Part shown: in pieces, positions 1-6,485 of the stretch | How the letters are laid out: each line of letters begins with the position of its first letter | Position numbering within the stretch: the stretch's first letter is position 1 | NCBI GenBank assembly: GCA_030640395.1 | Contig: DAOWJK010000024.1 | Coordinates: 1-6,820 of the forward strand | Direction of reading: 5' to 3' | DNA: 6,820 nucleotides | Source: Nanobdellota archaeon | GTDB taxonomy: Archaea; Nanobdellota; Nanobdellia; Pacearchaeales; GW2011-AR1 | The notes under the pieces: model-generated | The model's input: only the letters and a program-made list of their open reading frames with translations | Database searches by the model: none | What the model was told of the DNA's origin: nothing | Position numbers and translations under genes: made by a program

Positions 1-65
1 AGAATCATGCGCAGGCAATGGAAGATTTGGGGATGGTTGATTTTGATGCTTCTGCGCATGATTCT
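1..65. repeat. 14-bp perfect inverted repeat with fold-back of serS coding sequence at window edge
   Basis: Bases 1-14 (agaatcatgcgcag) are the exact reverse complement of 52-65. The 37 bases between them (15-51) read on the plus strand, in frame with NHAQ at 3-14, as AMEDLGMVDFDAS, which is what should follow NHAQ in the minus-strand serS gene. The segment 1-51 is therefore serS sequence turned round. Because the repeat begins exactly at base 1, a chimeric or fold-back contig end is the simplest reading; a real inverted duplication is possible. Confidence 0.8.
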
Positions 66-483
66 TCACCTTAAAACTAAACTTCTTTGGCTTTCCATAT
101 CTTTTACCCTCGACATTCTCAGAATCATCTTTCCCGATTGGAACTCTCTTGGACATAATATTAGGAATCTCTATCTGAATTTCCCAAATTTCTTTTTCAA
201 GTTTTTTTCTCTTTTCTCCTGATTCCTTTATTTTCCCGGGAATATTTTTTGCTTCTTTAATTAATTTGGAAGCATCCTTTTTATTTTTCTTAAGTTCATT
301 AATCTTTTTAGAAACCTTATTCCTGTCACTCCTTAATTTATCCTCGTCATATTTCAGTTTCCTCCATTTTGCATCCAACTTTATTATCTCATCAACCAAA
401 GGAAGTTTTTCTTTCTGAAACTTTTTCCTGATATTTTCCTTGACAAGATTTTCATTCTCTTTTATGAATTTAATATCCAGCAT
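1..483 (-). CDS. serS: Seryl-tRNA synthetase, N-terminal part (partial; outer 51 bases unreliable)
   Basis: Cytosolic enzyme that charges tRNA-Ser with serine using ATP. Reading from the ATG at 483 down to 52 gives 144 residues typical of the SerRS N-terminal domain: opening MLDIKFIKENENLVKENIRK, a long charged antiparallel coiled coil at about residues 28-105 (the arm that contacts the long variable arm of tRNA-Ser), then the family turn IPNIMSKRVPIGKDDSENVE (106-125) and PKKFSFKVKNHAQ (132-144). The catalytic class II domain (motifs 1-3, C-terminal two thirds) lies outside the window. The last 17 codons of the open frame (51 to 1) do not resemble SerRS; the expected continuation AMEDLGMVDFDAS is instead encoded on the opposite strand at 15-53, so this end is a fold-back. 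A TATA-like box at 504-515 lies about 26 nt before the ATG and there is no Shine-Dalgarno, so the mRNA is probably leaderless. Family identity is confident; it rests on recognition, not a search. Confidence 0.88.
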   Translation of the reverse strand, partial: MLDIKFIKENENLVKENIRKKFQKEKLPLVDEIIKLDAKWRKLKYDEDKLRSDRNKVSKKINELKKNKKDASKLIKEAKNIPGKIKESGEKRKKLEKEIWEIQIEIPNIMSKRVPIGKDDSENVEGKRYGKPKKFSFKVKNHAQKHQNQPSPNLPLPAHDS

Positions 484-503
484 AAAAATAATTAAGAAAC
501 ATT

Positions 504-515
504 CTATTTAAATTT
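504..515 (-). promoter_or_regulatory. Probable archaeal TATA box for serS
   Basis: On the minus strand this reads aaatttaaatag, centred about 26 nt before the serS ATG at 483. That is the archaeal TATA-to-start distance, which would place transcription initiation at or next to the start codon. No Shine-Dalgarno-like stretch precedes the ATG. Confidence 0.5.
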
Positions 516-522
516 ATTGTAA

Positions 523-533
523 AAATTTAAAAA
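523..533 (+). promoter_or_regulatory. Probable archaeal TATA box for the 555 membrane-protein gene
   Basis: aaatttaaaaa preceded by an A-rich BRE-like stretch (gtaaa at 519-523), centred about 27 nt before the ATG at 555. The 14 bases before the ATG (cgcctaaccaattc) hold no Shine-Dalgarno, so a leaderless mRNA is likely. Together with the serS box it forms a 9-bp inverted repeat, 507-515 with 523-531. Confidence 0.5.
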
Positions 534-554
534 CACTTCTCGCCTAACCAATTC

Positions 555-1235
555 ATGGCAGAGGTGATTAAAAATCTTGGAACAGAACTCATCAGTATTT
601 ACAACGAGTTCATTTCAGTTCTTCCCCCATCCCTCGGGCAATTTGTGAACCTGCTTATATTAGTTTTGATGATTGTGCTCTATTCAATTTTTGTGTGGAA
701 GTTTTACAAATTCATTTCCAAAAAAAATCCAGTTGGACTGGATTTAAACCAATATAATAAATTTCAGCATTCTTTTTTATCAAAACTAACCCACGGGGCA
801 CTTTATTTTGTGGAATACCTTTTAATTCTGCCATTTCTGATTTTCATTATTTTTACAGTGTTCACTTTTTTCCTGATAATCCTCGCACAAAGTCAGGAGA
901 CTTCTCAAATACTAATTATCTCCGCCGCAATAATCACTGCAATAAGAATGACTGCTTATTACAAGGAAAACTTGTCACAGGAAATCGCAAAAATGCTCCC
1001 ATTCACTTTGCTGGCAATCACAGTCCTCAACCCAAACAATTTCGCAGACACCCAATACATAGAAAGAATATTTTCTCACATAAGCAACCTTTCAGTATTT
1101 TTCAGCCTGATAATAAATTACCTGATATTCATAATTATCATAGAAGCTGTCTTGAGATTTTTTGATTTTATCTTTTCATTATTTGGATTAGAAGAACAAG
1201 ATGAAACAGTAGAGAAACAAATCAATCACCAGTAA
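555..1235 (+). CDS. Multi-pass membrane protein of unknown function
   Basis: I do not recognise a named family. The 226-residue product is strongly hydrophobic: a short amphipathic N-terminus (1-27), then likely membrane segments at about 29-50, 84-111, 118-135, 145-160 (weak) and 177-200, with a further hydrophobic stretch to about 210. A polar loop at 54-80 carries KKNPVGLDLNQYNKFQHSFL, and the tail (212-226) is acidic then polar. There is no signal peptide with a cleavage site, no cysteine and no obvious catalytic or nucleotide-binding motif. An IIIIEAVLRFFDF stretch (193-205) puts a Glu and an Arg inside or next to the last helix. It is divergently paired with serS through a shared promoter, and its last 14 bases overlap the end of the antiporter gene. 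The start ATG is supported by the TATA spacing. Function could be a small transporter or membrane scaffold; nothing in the sequence decides this. Confidence 0.85.
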   Translation: MAEVIKNLGTELISIYNEFISVLPPSLGQFVNLLILVLMIVLYSIFVWKFYKFISKKNPVGLDLNQYNKFQHSFLSKLTHGALYFVEYLLILPFLIFIIFTVFTFFLIILAQSQETSQILIISAAIITAIRMTAYYKENLSQEIAKMLPFTLLAITVLNPNNFADTQYIERIFSHISNLSVFFSLIINYLIFIIIIEAVLRFFDFIFSLFGLEEQDETVEKQINHQ

Positions 1236-2958
1236 CTTCAGGATGCTCATGCCCAGTTTCCATCATTTTCCTAAGTGTCTTGACATGTTTGTTTTTTTCT
1301 TCAAAATATTTTTCAGGACTCAAGTTATCACTTTCAATCATCTGTGCAACATATTCTCCTCCTAAAAAATGAGGCGTCAAAACATAACTCGCCCCTTTCT
1401 TGTATAAATCAAGGGCTTCTTTTATCTGATGAGCACGGACAATAATTATTGCATCAGGGTTGACAACTCTGATAGATTCTATCAAAAGAAAATTCGTCTC
1501 AAAATCAGGAAGAGTTGAAACAGCCAGTTTAATTTTATCCAACGGCAGCTCTTTTAAAAGTTCAACATCATAAACATCCCCGTAAATGCAGGGTATCTTG
1601 AACTTAGTCAGGCTCTCAATTGTGTCCGGATTAAAATCAACAACAAGATAATTCTTTTTTATTTTTCTCAGGGACCTCAATATGCTAAACCCTATCCGAT
1701 TATATCCGAAAAGAATCGCATCATATTCTTTTTTAATTTTCCTGGTTTTCTTTATTTTCTTCTTTTCAAAAAAAGAAACAAACCTATATGCTTTCTCATA
1801 AAACCTGCGGGAATAAATAATCATATAAGTTGAAATCGTAATTGTCATAATCATTGTTAAAGTTATAATTGGGAGAATGTTCGGCTCAAGCAAAGCCCCG
1901 TGGACGCTCAAAGCAAGAATAATCAGTATCAAAGAGAATTCAGAAATCTGCGCAAGAGTTGTTCCAACCAAAAAATTATTTCTCTTGGTGTAGCCAAACA
2001 ACGCCATCAGGCTCATTAAAATCAGGGGCTTGAAAGTCAAAACAAACAATGACAAAATAATCGCACTCTTGAAAATCGGCATTAAATTAGATGTTGGAAA
2101 ATTAAAACCAAGAATTATAAAAAAGATTATCAAAAAGAAATCCCTCAGAGGTCTTACCTTTGAGCTTATCTCGGTGCTGTAAGGAGAAATAGACAAAACA
2201 ACTCCTGCAACCAGCGCCCCTATCTCAATTGAAAAACCAAAATAACTAAACAATGCCGCAATTATAAAACACCAGCAAATAGAAAATAAAAACAGCAACT
2301 CCTGTGATTTGGCAATGTTTTTAGTGACTCTCGGGAGAATAAAAAATCCGACTAAAAATAAAAGAGCAATCAAACCTCCTCCGCCGAGAAACCCCTTCAA
2401 AACAAAAGAACTGAAATTAGTCCCGTTAGATATTGACGAAATAAACATCAGGGCAGAAACAGCAACCAAATCCTGAATAATCAGGATGCCAATTGACATT
2501 TTTCCGTAGAGAGAATCAAGATGCCTCTTGTCTGAAAGCAGTTTCATTGTAATAATCGTGCTGCTGAACATAAGAGCGATAGCAATATAAGAAGCATTAA
2601 TAACATCAAACCCAAGCAATTGCGACGCGACAAAAAATCCAAAAATAAATGTAAGAACCATTTGCGCAAAACCAATTAATAACGACGAGGTTCCAATCTC
2701 CTTGATGATTTTGGGATTAAGGTGCAGGCCGACAATAAACAGCAAAAAAGCAATTCCAAAATGAGAAAAAATATTTATAATTTCCCTCGACGATTCCAAA
2801 TTAATAAAACCTGTTTCAATCACAAATGCCGCAATCACTCCTGCAAGAATATAACCTATGATAATCGGCTGTCTAAAAGCCTTGACTACATACGACACCA
2901 CAAATGCCATAAACAAAATAATTCCTAATTGAATAAATATCTGCTCGATTTTTTTCAC
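1222..2958 (-). CDS. CPA2-family cation:proton antiporter with C-terminal RCK (TrkA-N) domain, KefB/KefC-like
   Basis: Membrane antiporter exchanging K+ or Na+ for H+, 578 residues. The Na+/H+ exchanger domain spans about 8-385 with roughly 13 helices. Family signatures seen: RQPIIIGYILAG (29-40), GIAFLLFIVGLHLNP (68-82), FSSTIITMKLL (131-141), the ion-site motif IQDLVAV with D163 (single Asp preceded by Gln, as in KefC-type proteins rather than the Asp-Asp of electrogenic Na+/H+ antiporters), K310 in FKPLI, and AQISEFSLIL (336-345). A basic linker (399-410) leads to a TrkA-N Rossmann domain (about 413-530) with GYNRIG (418-423), the ribose-binding acidic residue D441 in VVDFNP, and GDV at 460-462; it probably binds NAD(H) or another nucleotide to gate transport. 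No TrkA-C domain follows; the tail is charged. The start is GTG at 2958; a TATA box at 2981-2991 implies a leaderless mRNA. K+/H+ exchange is inferred from the QD motif; ion specificity is not proven. The symbol is left empty because kefB and kefC cannot be told apart here. Confidence 0.93.
   Translation of the reverse strand: MKKIEQIFIQLGIILFMAFVVSYVVKAFRQPIIIGYILAGVIAAFVIETGFINLESSREIINIFSHFGIAFLLFIVGLHLNPKIIKEIGTSSLLIGFAQMVLTFIFGFFVASQLLGFDVINASYIAIALMFSSTIITMKLLSDKRHLDSLYGKMSIGILIIQDLVAVSALMFISSISNGTNFSSFVLKGFLGGGGLIALLFLVGFFILPRVTKNIAKSQELLFLFSICWCFIIAALFSYFGFSIEIGALVAGVVLSISPYSTEISSKVRPLRDFFLIIFFIILGFNFPTSNLMPIFKSAIILSLFVLTFKPLILMSLMALFGYTKRNNFLVGTTLAQISEFSLILIILALSVHGALLEPNILPIITLTMIMTITISTYMIIYSRRFYEKAYRFVSFFEKKKIKKTRKIKKEYDAILFGYNRIGFSILRSLRKIKKNYLVVDFNPDTIESLTKFKIPCIYGDVYDVELLKELPLDKIKLAVSTLPDFETNFLLIESIRVVNPDAIIIVRAHQIKEALDLYKKGASYVLTPHFLGGEYVAQMIESDNLSPEKYFEEKNKHVKTLRKMMETGHEHPEVTGD
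1288..1301 (+). terminator. Possible poly-T terminator for the 555-1235 gene
   Basis: Archaeal transcription often stops at T-rich tracts without a hairpin. The plus strand here has a run of seven T within tttgtttttttctt, about 55 nt past the stop of the membrane-protein gene. It lies inside the antiporter gene, where the minus strand reads it as Lys codons, so the tract may be coincidental. Confidence 0.22.
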
Positions 2959-2980
2959 CTCTTATTATTATTAGAAACAA

Positions 2981-2991
2981 AAGTATAAAAA
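2981..2991 (-). promoter_or_regulatory. Probable TATA box for the antiporter gene
   Basis: The minus strand reads tttttatactt, centred about 28 nt upstream of the GTG start at 2958, so initiation would fall within a few bases of the start codon. The bases just before GTG (aataagag) form AGAGGTG with the start itself, which is too close to act as a Shine-Dalgarno for it. Confidence 0.5.
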
Positions 2992-3017
2992 GGTTTTTAA
3001 GTTTCTTTTATATAAAA
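2992..3017 (+). promoter_or_regulatory. Promoter region of the restriction-modification gene cluster
   Basis: Two AT-rich TATA-like elements face the plus-strand cluster. ggtttttaag (2992-3001) lies about 26 nt before the ATG at 3023 and would give a leaderless transcript starting at the 42-residue gene. tttatataaa (3008-3017) is a better TATA match but would start transcription near 3038, inside that gene, leaving a message for the downstream enzyme only. Which is used cannot be told from sequence. The first element lies right beside the antiporter TATA box on the other strand, so the two promoters may exclude each other. Confidence 0.4.
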
Positions 3018-3022
3018 TTTAT

Positions 3023-3151
3023 ATGGAAATCTGCGATGAATGTGGACGGACAATAACTGAATCAAAATGGAAGAAGAATATTTTTGAAGGAAAAATATTT
3101 TGTAGCAAGTGCTATGATAAAATTAGTGAGAAGTTTTATTTGAATGATTGA
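3023..3151 (+). CDS. Small four-cysteine zinc-finger protein (42 aa)
   Basis: An open frame of 42 codons beginning MEICDECGRTITESKWKK and ending in TGA at 3149-3151. It has two CxxC pairs: C4/C7 (CDEC, followed by GR) and C27/C30 (CSKC), 19 residues apart, the spacing of a treble-clef or zinc-ribbon knuckle that would hold one zinc ion. The sequence between is basic and the pattern CDECG...FCSKCYDKI resembles small archaeal zinc-binding proteins. Its stop overlaps the possible TTG start of the restriction-modification gene by 4 bases (TTGA), which suggests translational coupling. It is the first gene of the cluster and sits right behind the promoter. It is short enough to be skipped by automatic gene finders. 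A role as DNA-binding regulator of the enzyme is possible but not shown. Codon use (AAA, ATA, TTT) matches the genes that follow. Confidence 0.72.
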   Translation: MEICDECGRTITESKWKKNIFEGKIFCSKCYDKISEKFYLND

Positions 3152-6100
3152 GTGCAAAAGATTTTAAGGAGAGATTTCTTAGGGGATTTATGGATAAAGA
3201 AACAGCGAAACAAGAAGTAAGCAAACTTGTGCAAATTTTCAAAGATAACATTAATCAATACAAATTATCCACATACAAAGAAGCACAAGTAAGAATAGAA
3301 TTTATTGATAAATTTTTTAGATTATTAGGATGGGATATAAACAACGAACAAGGTTCTTCAGAACAATTTAAAGAAGTCATAAATGAAGATGCAATAAAGA
3401 TTGAAGGGAATACTAAAGCTCCTGATTATTGTTTTAGAATAGGGGGTCAAAGAATATTCTTTGTGGAAGCAAAAAAACCTTCTGTTAAACTTAAAGAGAA
3501 TTCTGAATCAGCTTATCAATTAAGAAGATATGCTTGGAATGTTGGAATTCCCATATCTATTTTGACAGATTTTGAAGAATTTGCAGTATATGATTGTAGA
3601 GTCAAACCTAATGAAAAAGATAATTCAAGTGTGGCCAGGATTATGTTATTAACTTTTGATGATTATGTAGAAAAGTTTGATAAGATATGGAGTATTTTCT
3701 CTAAAGAAGCTATTATGAAAGGTAGTTTTGAAAGATATGTTATTTCACAAAAAGGAATGAAAGGAACTACAGAAGTTGATAATTCTTTTTTAAGAGAGAT
3801 TGAAAAATGGAGAGAAAATTTAGCGAAGAATTTAGCTTTAAGAAATCCAAATTTAACAATTTCTGAATTAAATTATTCTGTTCAAAAAATTATAGATAGA
3901 ATTTTGTTTTTGATAATTTGTGAATATAAAAATATAGAGAAGTATGGTAAACTAAAAGAGATTGTAGAAAAACCAGATGCTTATAAAAAATTACAACCCC
4001 ATTTTAAAGATTCAGATGATAAATATAATAGTGGTATCTTTGATTTTTCTAAAGATAAAATAACCCCTTCTTTAATTATTGATGATAAAATCTTGAAAGA
4101 CATTATTATTAACTTGTATTATCCTAAATCTCCTTATGATTTTTCTGTTTTGCCTATTGAAATATTAGGCAAAGTTTATGAAAAGTTTTTGGGAAAGACG
4201 ATTAGGTTAACTCCCTCTCATCAAGCAAAAGTAGAAGAAAAACCAGAAGTAAGAAAAGCAGGGGGAGTTTATTATACTCCTAAATATGTTGTTGATTATA
4301 TAGTAAAAAATACAGTTGGGAAGTTGATTAAAGGAAAAACACCAAAACAAATAGAAAACATAAAAATATTAGATTCTGCTTGTGGCTCTGGAACTTTTTT
4401 GGTTAGGTCTTATAGTTATATCTTAAATTATCTTCTTGAATATTATCAACAAAATCCGACTAAATACAAAAAAGAAATTTATCAAACTAAAAAAGGGAAT
4501 TGGTTTTTAACAACAGAAATAAAAAAGAATATTTTATTAAATAATATCTATGGTGTTGATATTGACACACAGGCAGTTGAAGTAACAAAATTAAGTCTTT
4601 TATTAAAGGTTTTAGAAAATGAAACTAAAGAGAGCGTTAGTCAGCAGTTAAAATTATTCAAACAGAGAGCATTACCTAATCTTGATAAAAATATTAAATG
4701 TGGAAATTCATTAGTTAACTCTTCTTATTTTTCTCAAAAAACTTTAAGCTCACCATCTATTAAAGAATTGAAGAAGATTAATCCTTTTGATTGGGATGAA
4801 AAATTTTCATTTAAATTTGATATAATAATAGGAAATCCGCCTTATGTTAAGGAATATACAAACAGAGAAGTTTTTGAAGATATTAAAAAAACAGATACGA
4901 AAAAATATTATCAGGGAAAAATGGATTTATGGTATTTCTTTACCTGTAAAGCGTTGGATTTATTGAAAGATGGGGGGTTTCATAGTTATATTGCCCAAAA
5001 TAATTGGATTACAAGTGCAGGAGCTTCTATTTTAAGAAATAAAATTTTATCAGATTCTAAAATATTATCATTCTTTGATTTTAATGATTTTAAGGTTTTC
5101 AAAGAAGCAGGGATACAAACTATGATTTTTGTATTAGAGAAAAAGAAAACCAACAGAAATTATTCTGTAGATTATTATAAAGTTATTGATAAAAACATTT
5201 CTAAAGAAGAATTAGCAAATTATCTAATAACCAAAAAAGATGGCAATAAAATAGAGGGATTTAAAGCAAAAATAAATCCTATTGAATTAAAGGATAAAAC
5301 TATCAATTTTGTTAATCTGGAAATAGACAATATCTTACAAAAGATAAGAGAAAAAGGAGATTATTATTTAACAAATAAAAATGTGGCACAAGGAATTGTC
5401 TGTCCTCAAGAATTTGTTATAGATTCTCATATAAAGAAAATAGATTTATATAAAAAATCAGAAGGCATTTTCACACTCAAAACAGAAGAATTAAATAAAT
5501 TAAAATTAATTCAAAAAGAAAAAGAGATAATAAAACCTTTTTATACAACCGAACAACTTAAAAGATATTATGGAAACCACAAAAATAAATTATGGGTAAT
5601 TTATTCTGATATTAATGTTAGAAAAAATATTAAGGATTATCCAAATATTAAAAACCATTTGGATAGATTCAAAAAAATTATAACTTCTGATTTTAAACCT
5701 TATGGTTTACATAGAGCAAGAGAACAAAAGTTTTTTGAAGGAAAAAAGATAATTTCTTTAAGAAAGACAATAAAACCATACTTTACTTATACTGATTTTC
5801 CTTGTTATGTTACTCAAACATATTTTATAATTAAACCACAAGATATTAATTTGAAGTTCTTAACAGGGTTGCTTAATTCCAAATTAATTCACTTTTGGTT
5901 GAGATACAAAGGAAAAAAACAAGGGGAACAGCTACAGATAGATAAAGCCCCACTATTAGAAATACCATTAATTAAGCAAGAAGAGGAACAGATTATAAAA
6001 AATGTTGATTTGATAATGGAATTAAGAAAAAAGTTGGAATCTATTAATCTTGAAATTGAAAAAGACATTATTAAAAAACAGATTCAAGCATTAGAAAAAC

Positions 6101-6177
6101 AAATAGATGAAATGGTTTACAAACTTTATGGCTTAACAGAAAAAGAAAAAGAGGTTATTGAAGATAGTTTGAGATGA
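3148..6177 (+). CDS. Type IIG restriction-modification enzyme (fused nuclease, N6-adenine DNA methyltransferase and target recognition)
   Basis: A single 1009-residue protein expected to methylate adenine in its recognition site and to cut unmodified DNA. Domains in order: an HsdR-N-like PD-(D/E)XK nuclease at about 40-180, with P92-D93, E107-A-K109 (FFVEAKKP) and QLRRY (124-128); a helical linker at 210-370; a gamma-class N6-adenine methyltransferase at 371-670 with motif X GGVYYTPKYVVDYI (372-385), motif I DSACGSGTFL (409-418, SAM binding), motif II GVDID (469-473) and motif IV GNPPY (562-566, catalytic); a TaqI-C/Eco57I-like target recognition domain at about 730-945; and a C-terminal coiled coil (945-990) ending in a conserved-looking YKLYGLTEKEKE. 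All key residues are present, so it is probably active. The length is normal for type IIG. The listed start is TTG at 3148, overlapping the upstream stop; ATG at 3190 (residue 15, MDKETAKQEVSKL) is a strong alternative because related enzymes often begin that way. The downstream gene overlaps by ATGA. BREX PglX and DISARM methylases are less likely since they lack this N-terminal nuclease. The recognition sequence is not predictable here. Confidence 0.93.
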   Translation: MSAKDFKERFLRGFMDKETAKQEVSKLVQIFKDNINQYKLSTYKEAQVRIEFIDKFFRLLGWDINNEQGSSEQFKEVINEDAIKIEGNTKAPDYCFRIGGQRIFFVEAKKPSVKLKENSESAYQLRRYAWNVGIPISILTDFEEFAVYDCRVKPNEKDNSSVARIMLLTFDDYVEKFDKIWSIFSKEAIMKGSFERYVISQKGMKGTTEVDNSFLREIEKWRENLAKNLALRNPNLTISELNYSVQKIIDRILFLIICEYKNIEKYGKLKEIVEKPDAYKKLQPHFKDSDDKYNSGIFDFSKDKITPSLIIDDKILKDIIINLYYPKSPYDFSVLPIEILGKVYEKFLGKTIRLTPSHQAKVEEKPEVRKAGGVYYTPKYVVDYIVKNTVGKLIKGKTPKQIENIKILDSACGSGTFLVRSYSYILNYLLEYYQQNPTKYKKEIYQTKKGNWFLTTEIKKNILLNNIYGVDIDTQAVEVTKLSLLLKVLENETKESVSQQLKLFKQRALPNLDKNIKCGNSLVNSSYFSQKTLSSPSIKELKKINPFDWDEKFSFKFDIIIGNPPYVKEYTNREVFEDIKKTDTKKYYQGKMDLWYFFTCKALDLLKDGGFHSYIAQNNWITSAGASILRNKILSDSKILSFFDFNDFKVFKEAGIQTMIFVLEKKKTNRNYSVDYYKVIDKNISKEELANYLITKKDGNKIEGFKAKINPIELKDKTINFVNLEIDNILQKIREKGDYYLTNKNVAQGIVCPQEFVIDSHIKKIDLYKKSEGIFTLKTEELNKLKLIQKEKEIIKPFYTTEQLKRYYGNHKNKLWVIYSDINVRKNIKDYPNIKNHLDRFKKIITSDFKPYGLHRAREQKFFEGKKIISLRKTIKPYFTYTDFPCYVTQTYFIIKPQDINLKFLTGLLNSKLIHFWLRYKGKKQGEQLQIDKAPLLEIPLIKQEEEQIIKNVDLIMELRKKLESINLEIEKDIIKKQIQALEKQIDEMVYKLYGLTEKEKEVIEDSLR

Positions 6178-6485
6178 AAGAGATTATTATTTCAAAGCAT
6201 CGTACAAAATGTCCTAAGTGCAAATATGATACTTTTAAAATTCAGTATAAATTTGGAGCAGACCCAGATTTATTCTTTATCCAAAATAATCAATTACAAT
6301 GTGCTTATTGTGGGAAAATCTATCGTGGAGAAATAAGTTTAAGCAAAAAAATGAAACTAAAACTTACAGAAGAACAATATAAAAAAGGAGTTAAACATAG
6401 AAAAAAGATTAAAGAATTCAAAAAGAAATTTGGACATTATCCTTCTGAAAAAGAAATTAAAGTTGTTGAGGAGAATTTAGGATGA
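6174..6485 (+). CDS. Zinc-ribbon protein with basic C-terminal tail (103 aa), unknown function
   Basis: I do not recognise a named family. Two knuckles, C13-x-x-C16 (KCPKCKYDTFKI) and C43-x-x-C46 (QCAYCGKIY), are 26 residues apart and should form a zinc ribbon covering about residues 11-52. The C-terminal half (58-103) is rich in Lys/Arg with predicted helices (EEQYKKGVKHRKKIKEFKKK, 66-85) followed by KFGHYPSEKEI (85-95), loosely like short DNA-binding modules found beside homing and HNH nucleases. Nucleic-acid binding is an inference from the ribbon and the charge. The start ATG overlaps the TGA stop of the restriction-modification gene (ATGA), and its own stop overlaps the next start the same way, so it is translated within the cluster. 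There is no membrane segment and no catalytic motif. It could be an accessory or regulatory protein of the enzyme, or an independent transcription-factor-like protein. Confidence 0.85.
   Translation: MKEIIISKHRTKCPKCKYDTFKIQYKFGADPDLFFIQNNQLQCAYCGKIYRGEISLSKKMKLKLTEEQYKKGVKHRKKIKEFKKKFGHYPSEKEIKVVEENLG
6469..6474 (+). promoter_or_regulatory. Shine-Dalgarno deciding the 6482 start
   Basis: gaggag ends 7 nt before the ATG at 6482. It is the clearest ribosome-binding site in the window and fits the archaeal pattern of leaderless first genes and Shine-Dalgarno-led internal operon genes. It lies inside the coding sequence of the zinc-ribbon gene. Confidence 0.6.

Noticed and set aside
1..65. A phase-variable invertible switch in serS
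   Set aside because: A simple inversion would resume normal SerRS sequence after the second repeat; instead AHDS follows DAS, which is just the first arm reversed, and the repeat ends exactly at the window edge. An essential gene is also an unlikely target for a switch.
7..222. Plus-strand open frame of 71 codons
   Set aside because: It starts in the fold-back and then runs antisense to serS; it is low complexity, rich in Phe/Leu from reversed Lys codons, and has no promoter or ribosome-binding site.
2722..2928. Plus-strand open frame of 68 codons
   Set aside because: It lies wholly antisense to the well-supported antiporter N-terminus, and its Lys/Asn/His-rich product has no recognisable feature.
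2962..2973. tta microsatellite upstream of the antiporter
   Set aside because: Only four repeat units in an AT-rich leader; expected by chance and not obviously regulatory.
3011..3023. Near-palindrome tataaaatttata as an operator
   Set aside because: The symmetry is imperfect and AT-only, as any TATA-rich promoter would show; nothing else marks it as a binding site.
3148..6177. Type I HsdR or HsdM, BREX PglX, or DISARM methylase
   Set aside because: There is no helicase domain (not HsdR), no hsdS neighbour is seen, and nuclease, methylase and recognition parts are in one chain, which fits type IIG best; PglX and DISARM methylases lack the PD-(D/E)XK start and none of their partner genes are here.
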